Assembly: GCA_019359695.1 (NCBI GenBank)
Contig: JAHHGV010000020.1
Location: forward strand, 1-64,000
Direction of reading: 5' to 3'
Source of the DNA: Brasilonema angustatum HA4187-MV1
GTDB taxonomy: Bacteria > Cyanobacteriota > Cyanobacteriia > Cyanobacteriales > Nostocaceae
DNA: 64,000 bases
Positions 17,188-27,400 of the stretch are shown piece by piece. Position 1 is the first letter of the stretch. The number at the start of each line of letters is the position of its first letter. Both the position numbers and the translations under genes were made by a program. A model generated the notes under the pieces. It saw nothing but the letters and a program-made list of their open reading frames with translations, searched no databases and had not been told where the DNA came from.

Positions 17188-18564
17188 ATGTCTGCACTTA
17201 TATCCACACCTTCGGTAGAAACCCATTTAGAGACTCAAGCAGTCCTTTATCCAAGCTTGCGCTATCTCGTGCAACTGCTGCCCTTGGATCATCGACGGGT
17301 TATTAAGCATCTGAGAAATGAAGTTGAACAAAATCCCTTTTTGCGTCGCACGACGAGTTCTGGCAATGGAGAAACTCTGGTGTCAGATGTTTTACCAGAT
17401 TGGTATACTCCAACAGCAGCAGAACTTAGTCTTCAAGAACATCTGCAAGGACAAATTTCAGCCCTCAACCTATCCTCTCGGCAGCAAAAAGCTTTACTTT
17501 ACTTGATTCAATGGTTGTCTCCATCTGGCTACTTGGAAGAATCACCGCAAGTTTGGGCGGCGGGTAGTGGGTTTTCTGTCAGTGAACTAGAAGCTGTGAT
17601 TCCTGATTTGCAACGTCTGGATCCACCGGGAATTGGTGCGCGATCGCTTCAAGAATGTTTGTTGTTGCAACTTCCGGATCAACCCGAAAATTTAGCTAGA
17701 CTATTAGTCCAGGATTATTTAGAGGAGATCGCAGCTTGTGTCGGCAATTCCACTGATGCAAAATTTTACCGAGAAACCCTACTGCAAAAGCTACGGCAGA
17801 CTAGATCTAGTCTTGATTCAGAAACACTCGGTAGTACTATTCGCCAGATTCAAACGCTAGAACCTCGACCAGCCAGGAACTTTAGTCACACTCCTGCACC
17901 AATTGTCACCCCCGATTTAAAAGCGGAACCTTATGCAGGCGGTTGGCAAGTTATGTTGGCTTACGAGATGAGTCGAGATTTGTGCCTTGATGAGGAAGCT
18001 GTTGCTGTTCTCAACCGTTCACATCGTAAAACCAAAGAAACTCAACGGCTGGAAGTTCTGTTGCAAAAAGCTCGTTCTTTGCTTACCGCATTGAACCAAT
18101 GGCAAGATAATCTCCTCAAAGTGGGAGAGTTTTTGGTTGATCGTCAACAAGCTTTTCTTTCAAGTCGAGACGCATTGGATCTCGTTCCTACACCACAACA
18201 AATGGTTGCTCAAGCGGTGGGACTCTCAAATGCAACTATCAGTCGAATTGTGCGCGAGCGATATCTGTTAATTAGTGGACAACCAAGCCAGATTGTACCA
18301 TTACAAAAGCTTTGCACACCTGCTCGTGTTGGTGGACACACACCACAACAAATACAGCAGTTCATCCAGCAACTGATTCAAGAAGAATCTCCTGTAAAGC
18401 CTTATAGTGATGAGCAATTAGCACAGCTGATTAAGCTGCGATTTGGTTTACCCATCGCTCGTAGAACTGTGACCAAGTACCGCAAAATGGCAGGTGTTGA
18501 TTCATCTAGTCGTCGTAAGATGCCCTTCGGGCAGGGTGTAATATCAAATCCGGTATGCATCTGA
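17188..18564 (+). CDS. rpoN: RNA polymerase sigma-54 factor RpoN
   Basis: A 458-residue protein with all three sigma-54 parts. The N-terminal activator-interaction region has LRNEVEQNPFL near residue 45. The core-binding region includes LSLQEHLQGQISALNL and the signature LDPPGIGARSLQECLLLQL. The C-terminal HTH (TPQQMVAQAVGLSNATISRIV) is followed by the RpoN box ARRTVTKYRKMAGV. These contact polymerase and the -12/-24 promoter elements. GGAG precedes the ATG. Length matches typical RpoN (about 430-500). Cyanobacteria are classically described as lacking sigma-54, so its presence beside a cognate activator and kinase is remarkable and suggests acquisition of a complete module. Confidence 0.93.
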   Translation: MSALISTPSVETHLETQAVLYPSLRYLVQLLPLDHRRVIKHLRNEVEQNPFLRRTTSSGNGETLVSDVLPDWYTPTAAELSLQEHLQGQISALNLSSRQQKALLYLIQWLSPSGYLEESPQVWAAGSGFSVSELEAVIPDLQRLDPPGIGARSLQECLLLQLPDQPENLARLLVQDYLEEIAACVGNSTDAKFYRETLLQKLRQTRSSLDSETLGSTIRQIQTLEPRPARNFSHTPAPIVTPDLKAEPYAGGWQVMLAYEMSRDLCLDEEAVAVLNRSHRKTKETQRLEVLLQKARSLLTALNQWQDNLLKVGEFLVDRQQAFLSSRDALDLVPTPQQMVAQAVGLSNATISRIVRERYLLISGQPSQIVPLQKLCTPARVGGHTPQQIQQFIQQLIQEESPVKPYSDEQLAQLIKLRFGLPIARRTVTKYRKMAGVDSSSRRKMPFGQGVISNPVCI

Positions 18565-18812
18565 GTGATAAAAAAACCGCAGAGGCGCAGAGGACACAGA
18601 GACAGAGGAAGAAGGTTTAACTTATGGCTACGCTTTTCGCAATCAGTCGGTCACGTCAGTGCTACTGTTGCCTCAACCTCAACCAATGTTTCTTAGGAGA
18701 GGGTTAGGCTCAATATCATGGGTTGTAAATAGATCCCCACACTTACAGCGGTTTTCAATTGAGTAGACTACAAATTGGGTAAACTAGAGGAGTAGTAAAA
18801 ATACTCACGGTA

Positions 18813-19811
18813 ATGCCTGCTCCCTACTCAAATGATCTACGCCAACGCGTAATTGATGCTTATACAGCGTATGATGGGTCACTTCGACAACTTGCAGACC
18901 GCTTTAAAGTGAGCTTATCGTTTGTCCAACGGTTGATTCGTCGCTATCGAAACATAGGACAAGTGATTCCAAAACCTCATGCAGGTGGAGCGATTCCTAG
19001 CCCCTAAGAGGGGCGCTACGCAAACGGAGAGCTTCGCTTAACGCTAAAATTACAGTCGAGAAATTATCAACAGTGCAGCAGCTAGTAGATGAACAACCGG
19101 ATGCCTTACTAGAAGAATTGTGCGAGCGTTTGGCGAAACGGAATGGGATTACTGTCAGCATCTCAACCATGCATCGTGCAGTTCAACGCTTAGGGTTGAC
19201 CACTAAAAAAAACACTGTATGCCAGTGAGCAAGACAGCCCACGAGTCTCTAAGATGCGCTTTGAGTATAGGGATTGGGTATTGAACGTTGACCCGCACAA
19301 TTTGGTATTTGTAGACGAGTCAGGTCTAAACTTAGGAATGACACGACTCTATGGACGTGCAGAACGTGGTGAGCGGTTGTACGATTCTTGCCCCCGGAAT
19401 CGAGGAAAAAACATATCGTTAATTGGGGCGTTGAGTTTGGACGGACTCATTGCCACCATGAGTATTCCAGGCAGTGTTAACACCGACGTTTTTATAACTT
19501 ACATTCAAGAGATTTTAGCGCCACAGCTGTGGAAGGGAGCAGTCGTAGTAATGGATAATCTGTCGGTGCATCAAGCCCAGGCAATTCGAGATGTCATTGA
19601 GGCTGTCGGTGCACGGGTTGTCTTTCTACCCCCTTATTCACCGGATTTGTCCCCCATTGAATTGTGTTGGTCAAAACTCAAACAGTGTTTGCGTGCTGCA
19701 AAAGCTCGAACTTACGAGTCATTTAACCAAGTTTTAACGCAAATTGTTACTGAGCAAATTTCGTCCGATGATGCTTGGGGCTGGTTCGCTCACTGTGGTC
19801 TATTCATTTGA
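18813..19811 (+). pseudogene. IS630-type transposase, interrupted and frameshifted
   Basis: The N-terminal HTH part (PYSNDLRQRVIDAYTAYDG and RFKVSLSFVQRLIRRYRN) ends at a stop brought in by a palindromic insertion at 18993-19045. The frame resumes as KITVEKLSTVQQLVDEQPDA to RLGLTTKK. A shift at eight A bases (about 19205-19212) is then needed to reach the DDE domain from LYASEQDSPRVSK, with VFVDESGLNL, VVVMDNLSVH and LPPYSPDLSPIELCWSKLK. A slip at the A-run may be the family's programmed frameshift. The insertion should inactivate the gene. Confidence 0.85.
18993..19045. repeat. Palindromic repeat inserted in the transposase
   Basis: A 53-base stretch containing TAGCCCCTAAGAGGGGCGC, ACGCAAACG and GAGAGCTTCGC separates codons that are contiguous in the family. 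It introduces an in-frame TAA. The same motifs occur at 15816-15930. Confidence 0.75.
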
Positions 19812-19970
19812 AAACCGCTGTAATCATTTGATTTACCACCTTAAAACTGTAGAGTTGAGCATCAATTCAAGTAGTGGGCATCGCCCACCATTTGTAAAAC
19901 CTTTCTTTGTAAAACCTTTCACGGTAAAACTTTGTGGGCAGTGCTAGCCCTACGGGATCTATTCCAAAAC

Positions 19971-20783
19971 TTAAGCCAACCTTACCAGTAAACCGCTAAG
20001 AACAAAGGTAAAAGCATGAAAGCTGATATGGGCTAACATTGCAGCCTCTAGCGAATATTGCCAAAAGAGCCAGCCAAACGTAATCCCCACAATCCCATTC
20101 AGTAACAACGCCCGAATAATCACAACTGGAGTGAGGGGAACGATCACGGCAGTCGCTGGCAGGTGTAGTAGTCCAAATACCAACGCGGCTAGAACGATCG
20201 CACCCTGGTAAATCCCTTGACTTGGCAACGTAACGCCTTGTTTTAGTCCTTTCCACGCGATCCAAACAAGCAGCGACATTAAACCCCAGCGCATCAAAAT
20301 TTCCTCAGTGATGCCGCCATAGAACATTGCTGTGAGCAAATTCAACCAACTTGGCTCTGTATTATTGGCTGCCCGTAGCGCTTCAGGTAGGACAGGTTGC
20401 ATCAACTGATCGAGCAACAAGAGAACGATCGTCGCCGCTGCACCCACACCCAAGCTCCACTTCATCTCAACGGCAAAAGATGGAGACTTAGCGGTGTGAA
20501 ACACCCAATGATCAATCAAATGGGAGCTTAATCCAACACGATAGGCACAACCAATTCCGATCAGAATGCTGATTGCCAGTAGAACTGAATACTGTAGTCC
20601 TTGCAGAAGCATTAAAATCCACAATGGAGGCACTTTTTCCAGTGTTTCTGGAGATAGTTTCGCTAACTGTTGCTCGACTACAGAAATAGACGTGATCGTG
20701 TACATCACAATTCCCACACTGCCCAATACAAATAAAATCCCAAATTGTTTCAGAATTGCCATTGGTTTAATCTCTAGAGACAT
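19971..20783 (-). CDS. CPBP-family intramembrane metalloprotease
   Basis: About 270 residues from the ATG at 20783 (a TTG at 20825 is the longest frame). At least six hydrophobic segments. The signature residues are present: the EExxxR motif in YGGITEEILMRWGL, then the later His motifs GLLHLP and HISFH. These bind zinc in CAAX-protease and bacteriocin-processing/immunity (CPBP) enzymes. It faces away from the IS element and shares the minus strand with an SDR gene and a second CPBP gene, but spacing does not require an operon. The substrate is unknown. Confidence 0.85.
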   Translation of the reverse strand: MSLEIKPMAILKQFGILFVLGSVGIVMYTITSISVVEQQLAKLSPETLEKVPPLWILMLLQGLQYSVLLAISILIGIGCAYRVGLSSHLIDHWVFHTAKSPSFAVEMKWSLGVGAAATIVLLLLDQLMQPVLPEALRAANNTEPSWLNLLTAMFYGGITEEILMRWGLMSLLVWIAWKGLKQGVTLPSQGIYQGAIVLAALVFGLLHLPATAVIVPLTPVVIIRALLLNGIVGITFGWLFWQYSLEAAMLAHISFHAFTFVLSGLLVRLA

Positions 20784-20935
20784 CAGAATACTGGGTAGAC
20801 ACAATGCCAAGATAGAGAATGACAACTGGTGACTAACGTCACCTTATCCTGAAGTATCATTCTATTTCTCCTAAAATTAAACTCGATTGTGCGCTCTTGA
20901 AATGGATCGATTCACTGTGAGTTCACCCTCAACAA

Positions 20936-21691
20936 TCAACCTACTGTATATCCGCCATCGATCGCTAAGGGTTGTCCCGTAATATAGCTGGCAGCATCAG
21001 AGCAGAGAAACACAACCGCTTGAGCAATTTCCGTTGCCTGACCGATACGACCCATCGGAACCATAGACCCGAGATCATCGAACGTGATGTTCATCTGGTC
21101 AGCGCTACGAGCCATGAGGTCAGTCGCAATGGGACCAGGATTGACGGCATTAATCCGAATGCCCTGTTTGGCATAATCGAGGGCAGCCGAGCGCGTCAGC
21201 CCCATCACCGCATGTTTGCTGGCAACGTAGGGAGAGATCCCCGGAAGCGCAACGAGACCATTCGTTGATGAATTGTTCACAATCACCCCTGAGCCTTGGG
21301 TCAGCATCTGTTGAATTTCATATTTCATACATAGAAATAGCCCTCGCGCATTGACCGACATGATCTTGTCAAAATCCTCTACCGATTGTTCATGCAACGG
21401 TTTAACAGCCAGATCGATTCCAGCATTGTTAAAGGCACAATCGAGTTTGCCGTAGGTTGCGATTGCTTTCTGCACCAATTCCCGAACATCCGCTTCACTC
21501 GATACATCGGATTTCACGAACAAGCATTGCGCTCCAGTATCACGAATCAGAGCCGCAGTTTTCTCACCTTCTACATTGAGTCTGTCGCAGAAGACGACTT
21601 TTGCGCCAGCCGCACCAAAGGCGATCGCTGTTGCTCTACCAATTCCCGATGCGCCTCCAGTAACTAAAGCCACTTTATCTTGCAATATCAT
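20936..21691 (-). CDS. SDR-family NAD(P)-dependent oxidoreductase
   Basis: A 251-residue classical short-chain dehydrogenase. The cofactor motif TGGASGIG is at residues 11-18, NNAG near 90, the catalytic Ser in VNNSSTNG and the Tyr/Lys pair in SPYVASK. It ends with ASYITGQPLAIDGG. This is the pattern of glucose-1-dehydrogenase/3-oxoacyl-reductase-like SDRs; the substrate cannot be assigned. It lies between two CPBP protease genes. Confidence 0.9.
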   Translation of the reverse strand: MILQDKVALVTGGASGIGRATAIAFGAAGAKVVFCDRLNVEGEKTAALIRDTGAQCLFVKSDVSSEADVRELVQKAIATYGKLDCAFNNAGIDLAVKPLHEQSVEDFDKIMSVNARGLFLCMKYEIQQMLTQGSGVIVNNSSTNGLVALPGISPYVASKHAVMGLTRSAALDYAKQGIRINAVNPGPIATDLMARSADQMNITFDDLGSMVPMGRIGQATEIAQAVVFLCSDAASYITGQPLAIDGGYTVG

Positions 21692-21754
21692 CGTGTTTCT
21701 CTTGTTTCAATCAATATTGACCTTCAGCACAAAATCAAACTCCAATCTGTCATA

Positions 21755-22498
21755 TTAGCCCGCGCCGATAAGCAGCATCGCCGGGATTGTGGGCAGGTTG
21801 AAAACGACGTGAATGACGACGGCGGGCCAGACCGATCCGCTGCGGCGGAAGACCTCGGCAGTGGCGAGACCAGCCACCACGGCTGTGGGAAAGATGATGT
21901 TGATGCCGTGAACGAGAGCAAAGATTAGGGTGCTACCCACGACCCCAATCAACGAACCGTAGCGCAGCAGCGCGTTGGCGACGACTCCCCGGAAGAGCAG
22001 TTCCTCGCCGAGGGGCGTGACGATTCCGAGGAACAACGTGGCCAAAACCAGAGATAGTACCCCGCCGCTGCCACCCTCGGCGTACACACCCTGGACATTG
22101 TTGGTGTTCCCGGTGATCTGGATCCAGCCCAGAACCGCCAGTCCCTTGAGCACGTAGGCGACTAGTCCAGCTCCGACCCCGATGAGCAGCCAGCGCCTTG
22201 AGACCCGGCGCACGCCGAAGGCGTTCAGGGAACGAATCCGCAGTAGCACTGCCGCTGCGAACCCAGCAATTCCGGCGATACCGGAGAGCGAGGTGAAGAC
22301 CAGTCTGTAGACCACGGGGTCAAGACCGAGCCGCTTGAGTTGCGGGCCAACCCCGAACCCGACGGCTGCGAAGACGACGAGACCGACGACGATCTCGAGC
22401 CAGCCCGGACGGGAGACCTTGTTTGGTGCGGACAGCTCAGAGGAAGCGGCGGGGGTCTTTCTCGATCCCCGTGCATGGTGAGAAAACATTTTAGACAT
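21755..22498 (-). CDS. GC-rich CPBP-family intramembrane metalloprotease
   Basis: A 247-residue protein with the CPBP motif GEELLFRGVVANALL and following His motifs ALVHGINI and AVVIHVVFNLP. It has about six to eight membrane segments and a basic N-terminus. The DNA is visibly much richer in G and C than every neighbour (third positions mostly G/C, frequent GCG, GGC and CGG), and codon choice resembles actinobacteria. Recent horizontal transfer is the simplest reading. It lies 63 bases upstream of the SDR gene on the same strand. Confidence 0.85.
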   Translation of the reverse strand: MSKMFSHHARGSRKTPAASSELSAPNKVSRPGWLEIVVGLVVFAAVGFGVGPQLKRLGLDPVVYRLVFTSLSGIAGIAGFAAAVLLRIRSLNAFGVRRVSRRWLLIGVGAGLVAYVLKGLAVLGWIQITGNTNNVQGVYAEGGSGGVLSLVLATLFLGIVTPLGEELLFRGVVANALLRYGSLIGVVGSTLIFALVHGINIIFPTAVVAGLATAEVFRRSGSVWPAVVIHVVFNLPTIPAMLLIGAG

Positions 22499-22606
22499 GG
22501 TAATGAACTTCTAAATTTTCTTTGGCTTAGCTAACTTGAGTTGTAGTGAGTTCCAACACTCAACTTCTTCCAGATTCTTACAACGGTTTCTCAGAGTCTT
22601 ATAGAG

Positions 22607-22963
22607 TCAGCGAACTTGTTTTGGGGTCATTCCAGTGAGGCGCTTAAGCTGTTGGGTCAGATGGCTTTGACTGGAGAAACCTACTTGTAAAGCAATGTCC
22701 GCGATCGTCCAATCCGTTTTCAACAGCATCATTTCGGCCCGTTCCACTCGCTGTCGAATCACATACTGATGCGGTGAAATTCCCATTGCTTGTTTGAATA
22801 AACTGGCAAAGTAAGTCGGGCTAATATTGATAATTTCTGCAAGTTCAGTCACTGACAAATTTCGGTCAAGGTTAGTATGAATATAGTCGAGTACTTGCTG
22901 CAATTGGGTATGCGTTAAGCCTCTGTTCTTGAATTCAATTGTTGGTGTTGTAATTGTTAGCAT
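22607..22963 (-). CDS. AraC-type DNA-binding domain protein (short)
   Basis: The 118 residues consist almost entirely of the AraC/XylS double HTH: LQQVLDYIHTNLDRNLSVTELAEI, PTYFASLFKQAMGISPHQYVI and then IADIALQVGFSSQSHLTQQLKRLTG. The ligand-binding N-terminal domain that makes most members about 300 residues long is absent, and a stop lies directly upstream of the ATG. It may be a stand-alone regulator (as SoxS/MarA are) or the surviving 3' end of a longer gene. It could control the adjacent CPBP/SDR genes. Confidence 0.8.
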   Translation of the reverse strand: MLTITTPTIEFKNRGLTHTQLQQVLDYIHTNLDRNLSVTELAEIINISPTYFASLFKQAMGISPHQYVIRQRVERAEMMLLKTDWTIADIALQVGFSSQSHLTQQLKRLTGMTPKQVR

Positions 22964-23081
22964 GGTTCAAAAATTAGCAATCTTGTTCTACAAAACAGGC
23001 AAAAGATAGCTATCTAATTTCGATAGCTTACCAGCACTAATAAAGAAGTCAGATATAAATTGGGAGCAAAGATCGGGGAAC

Positions 23082-23639
23082 TTAATGACTTGCAGCAATA
23101 ATGGCTGCCATCAACTCCGTCGTGTTCCAGTGCCCGCTATACCGAGTTCCATTGATAAACAGGGCTGGGGCAGACGTTACTCCAGTATGTATTCCGCCTT
23201 CGATATCTTCATTGATGCGAGCGACATGCACTTGTTTAAACAACTCTTTCAGAAACTGAGGAATGTCAAGCCCTAAATCATTCGCGTACTCGACAAGATA
23301 ACCGTTCTCCAACTTTTGTTGATGGGCAAATAAAGTGTCATGCATTGACCAAAACTGTCCCTGGGCGGTGGCGGCTTGGGCGGCTTGGGCTACCCGGTGA
23401 GCATGGGGATGAATCTGTGTTTGCGGAAAATGGCGGAAGATGAAGCATAAATAATCCTCTCCAAAAGAAGCACTAAGCTCTCGTTTGATAACTTTAATCA
23501 TCTTGTAAACGCCTGCACTTCTAGAGCATTGATAGTCTCCATACATCACCAGCACTACCTTGGCACTCAGCACACCTTGAATACGATCTTGGGTTGAAGG
23601 TGGTACAAGTAAGGAACTGTGGTTACGGTCGTCGCTCAT
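23082..23639 (-). CDS. DsbA-family thioredoxin-fold protein with a single active-site Cys
   Basis: 185 residues. The thioredoxin fold is seen in VVLVMYGDYQC, then FIFRHFPQTQIHPHAHRVA, QFWSMHDTLFAHQ, and the cis-Pro region TSAPALFINGTRYSG. In DsbA-like proteins the strand YGDY(E/Q)C leads into C-P-x-C; here it reads C-S-R-S, so the second Cys is replaced by Ser. No signal peptide is evident. The change suggests a monothiol or non-disulfide role, perhaps glutathione-linked. Confidence 0.8.
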   Translation of the reverse strand: MSDDRNHSSLLVPPSTQDRIQGVLSAKVVLVMYGDYQCSRSAGVYKMIKVIKRELSASFGEDYLCFIFRHFPQTQIHPHAHRVAQAAQAATAQGQFWSMHDTLFAHQQKLENGYLVEYANDLGLDIPQFLKELFKQVHVARINEDIEGGIHTGVTSAPALFINGTRYSGHWNTTELMAAIIAASH

Positions 23640-23808
23640 CTGACTGCATGACTATTTACATAAATTCAATATATGCTATTGCCTTCAAGTCGTCGTCTAT
23701 AATGAGTTAAAATTTTTACAGTATAAATTGATAGAGCAACCATTCTATCGTAGAGTGGAAGCTTAGCTCTAACTCAAGTTAGAATCCAAATTCAATAGAA
23801 AGTACACC

Positions 23809-24438
23809 CTATAAACTGACAATGCCGCGTTTGACGGCAACAATCACAGCTTGGGTGCGATCGCTCACATCTAACTTATTCAAGATCCGATTTACATGAG
23901 ATTTAACAGTACCTTCACCGATACTCAAAGCAGCCGCAATTTCGGCATTACTCATCCCCTGTGCCATTGAACGGAGTACTGTCAGTTCTCTTTCACTTAG
24001 TTCTGGATTGCTGAGGCGCTGTACCAACTTTGCTCCCACATCAGGCGGAATATACTGCTGACCTCGATGAACAGTACGAATGGCATTCAGCAGCTCGTCG
24101 GGTTCAGTTTCTTTCAACAGGTATCCTTTTGCTCCTGCCTGCAATCCCCGATAAATATCTTCGTCACTATCATATGTTGTCAGTACAATAATCCGAGCAG
24201 ATTTAGCGGTAGCACGAATTGCACCGATGGCGGCAACTCCTTCAACTTCAGGCATTCGGAGATCCATTAGCGTTACATCCGGTTGGTGTTCCCGAAATAA
24301 GGCGATCGCCTGTTCCCCATTTTCTGCTTGCGCAATCACCTTCATATCTGGATCACGGTTAATAATCGTGGCTAATCCTTGCCGAAAAATGGAATGATCG
24401 TCCGCAATCAGAACCCGAATCGTCGTGGCTTGGCTCAT
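23809..24438 (-). CDS. NarL/LuxR-family response regulator
   Basis: About 209 residues from the ATG at 24438, which has GGGAG just upstream. The receiver domain begins RVLIADDHSIFRQGL, with phosphoacceptor Asp in VTLMDLRMP and Lys in YLLKETEP. The C-terminal LuxR HTH reads LSERELTVLRSMAQGMSNAEIA and VKSHVNRILNKLDV. The start lies seven bases beyond the stop of the large kinase at 24446-30745, so the two form a two-component pair expressed as one unit. Confidence 0.92.
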   Translation of the reverse strand: MSQATTIRVLIADDHSIFRQGLATIINRDPDMKVIAQAENGEQAIALFREHQPDVTLMDLRMPEVEGVAAIGAIRATAKSARIIVLTTYDSDEDIYRGLQAGAKGYLLKETEPDELLNAIRTVHRGQQYIPPDVGAKLVQRLSNPELSERELTVLRSMAQGMSNAEIAAALSIGEGTVKSHVNRILNKLDVSDRTQAVIVAVKRGIVSL

Positions 24439-24445
24439 CGTGATG

Positions 24446-27400
24446 CTACTCCCGATTGACGGTGACAATAATCTCTGTTCCTTGCCCAGGTTGACTCCTA
24501 ATCGTCAGTTGTGCGCCGATGCGCTCTGCCCGTTCGCTCATGCCTAATAAGCCAAAACCATTAGAGGATGGAACACTCCCAACTCCAAAGCCCTGCCCAT
24601 TGTCTTTCACGCGCAAGCAAAACCGATCACGATCATATACTAGCTCCACTCGAATTTCGTCAGCATTGGCGTGTCTGATAACATTGGTCAATGCTTCCTG
24701 CCCAATTCGCAGTAGGTTACTCTCTAGTTCAGTGGGTAGAGAATACACTGCACCCTTGATTTCATAATATAAAGTGGTATCAGTTGCGGCAGATCTGATT
24801 TGAGTCACCAGACGATGTAGAGCACTCTGTAAACTGCCCTCCTCCAAAAGCTGAGGACGGAGCGCTACCACCGATCGCCGCGCTTCAATCAGTCCAGTTC
24901 GCGCCAATTCTTTGATCAGGTCTAGATGTGCCTGAGTTGCTTCTAAATCATCCGTTAGTACCTGATTTGCAGCTCCCACCTGAGCCAGAATGCCTGTAAA
25001 CGCCTGAGCGAGTGTGTCGTGAATTTCGCGTGCCATGCGGTTGCGTTCTTCCAAAATTGAGGCGGCTTCTGCTTGCTTAAGAGCCGTAATATCTCGCGAC
25101 AGCCAAATCACCTGCTCGTGCCGAATCGGTGCAATGCGCGCCGAAAGCCAGGTTTCTCGTCCACCCGTCCACTGACTGTATTCAACTGTAAGTACTTGTT
25201 GGGTTCTCAGCACCTGCTGAATGTAATTTAGGAATTCATCGGCTTGTGCTTTTTCAAAAATCTGGTGCAGTGTTTTACCAATACATGTGTCTTCCTCAAT
25301 GGGTCTATGCAACTTTCCTTCGACCATTTCGATTATTTGCCCTTCAGCAGTGAGGACACACAGCAGATCGGGAATGGCTGAAACGAGTGCCCGCAGTTCT
25401 GCCTCTGAGGCTTGCAACGCTATTTCTGCTTGCTTGCGATCAGTAATATCTGCAATCACTCCTTCTATGCATTCATCGGCTGCATTCAGACGAGAGGAGT
25501 AAAGTCCCCAAAACGGTGTGCAATCTCGTTTTCGCATCTGTGCGGCAAAGCTTCGCACTTCCCCATCACGCTTCAGCAACTCAATGGCTTGTTGGCGATC
25601 GCACTGATTTACATAGTAGCCTGTGGTGTGTTCAAGCCCAATGATCTGCTCTGGTGAATCAAAGCCAAACAGATTTGCAAAGCGTTGATTGGCATCGAGA
25701 ATTAATCCATCACAGATGCGGGTTCGGTAGATGCCGACCTGCGAGTTTTCAAAGATAGTTCGGAACTTGGCTTCACTGCGTTGTAAGGCCTCTTCTGCTT
25801 GTTTACGCTGGGTGGTGTCATTTCCAACCGATAAGATTTCAACTAAGTCTCCCTGTTCATTTAAGATTGCTTGATTCGACCAGGCAAGCCAAACTCGCCT
25901 ACCGTCTCGACACAGGTTTTCACCCTCGCCTTGCGGGTACGATTTAGGATTGCGAAGTAAATCGTGGATAAATGGTCTGACATCGCGTCCAGAGGTTTCG
26001 ATTTCTGGAACGATCGTTTCGAGTAAGGTCCGCCCTAAAATCTGATGTTCTTCATAGCCAAGGAATTTCACCCCATAATCGTTGATGTATCGAATCCGTC
26101 CTTGCGGATCATAGCGAATGATGACTGAATTCGCGGTTTGTAACAGGTTGCGATAATTCGCTTCACTTTGTCTCAATGCGGCTTCGGTTTGTTGACGTTC
26201 AGAGATTTCCTGCTGTAAGGCTTGAGTTCGCTCTTCTACCTTCCTTTCCAGTGTTTCGGCATAGTCTGCTAAGCGTTCATACAACCGAGCATTTTCTAGT
26301 GAAATCGCTGCCTGAGCAATCAACAGTTTGAGGACTTGTAAGCGATCGCTGGAAAACACTCCAGTACTGAGATTGTTTTCCAAATAAAGAACGCCGATAA
26401 GCTGACTTTGCTTGAGAATTGGCATACAGAGGAGCGATCGCGTCTGTTTGTGTTGAATATAAGGATCATTCAAAAAAGACGGTTCGTTGACTGCATCATC
26501 AAGCACCAGAGTGTCTTGAGTGCGTTCTACCGAGTGAATGACGGAGACAGAAATTGTTGAACAGTCAGCAATAGTAACCTTTTCTAGGTGGTACTGTCTA
26601 CTCCCACTGCACTGAGCCACCACAGTAAGCTGATCGTCTTCTGAGAGAATTAGAGCGCCTGTTTCGGCTCCGGCATTTTCTATCACCACCTGCATCAACG
26701 TAGCCATTAATTGATCGAGATGGATCATTTCTGAGAGGGCTTGAGCCGCTTTCATCACCGCAGCCAAATCGATCGCCGCAGTCGGACGACGGATCGTTTC
26801 ATCGGTCAAGATTGAATTCGATTGCCGAATCAAGTTGGAATTGAGTAGTTGTGGATAGCGTTTTTCTAAGTCTTTAACTTTAGCTATTGCGCCCCAGCGA
26901 CCATAGCAGCAGTGCGCCTCTTTCATGTAGGTTTGGGCAATTTTTTCCCGACCTCGCCCCAGATAATGTTTAGCCGCTAATTCATACGCTAATGCTTCTT
27001 CCTGGATAAACTCATTTTCAGAAGCGCCTGCGATCGCTCGTTCATAAAACTCTTCAGCCTCAAAGAACTGCCCTAAGACTCGCGCTTTCTCTGCCTCAAC
27101 CAGATGATATTTATGCAAATAATTCATCGGAGCGTGTTCTGCCCATTTTCGCATCTTCGCTTGGTTGGCGTTAACACGGCTCATCCAAGCTACTTTTTCA
27201 GAGCTTGAAGCATCAAATAACAGGCTCAAAAGCACCAGAGAATCATAAAAAAGAAACAGCATTTCTATTACATCTTCTGAAGCCTGCTTTGCAAAGTCAG
27301 CAGTTTGTGCAGCTTGATGATACTCTCCAAATAGATAACATAGTATCAGTTTGTTTAAGCAAAAGTAGTGGATTTCAGTGCTGTTCTTAATTGCAGTAGC

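Larger units (their letters stand above)
18746..19820 (+). mobile_element. IS630-type insertion sequence
   Basis: The element is bounded by inverted ends: left CAGCGGTTTTCAATTGAGTAG and the right-end complement CAGCGGTTTTCAAATGAATAG. Each is flanked by the TA dinucleotide that IS630-type elements duplicate (18744-18745 and 19821-19822). It spans 1075 bases including a 53-base palindromic insertion. A related short derivative lies at 35859-36018. Confidence 0.88.
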
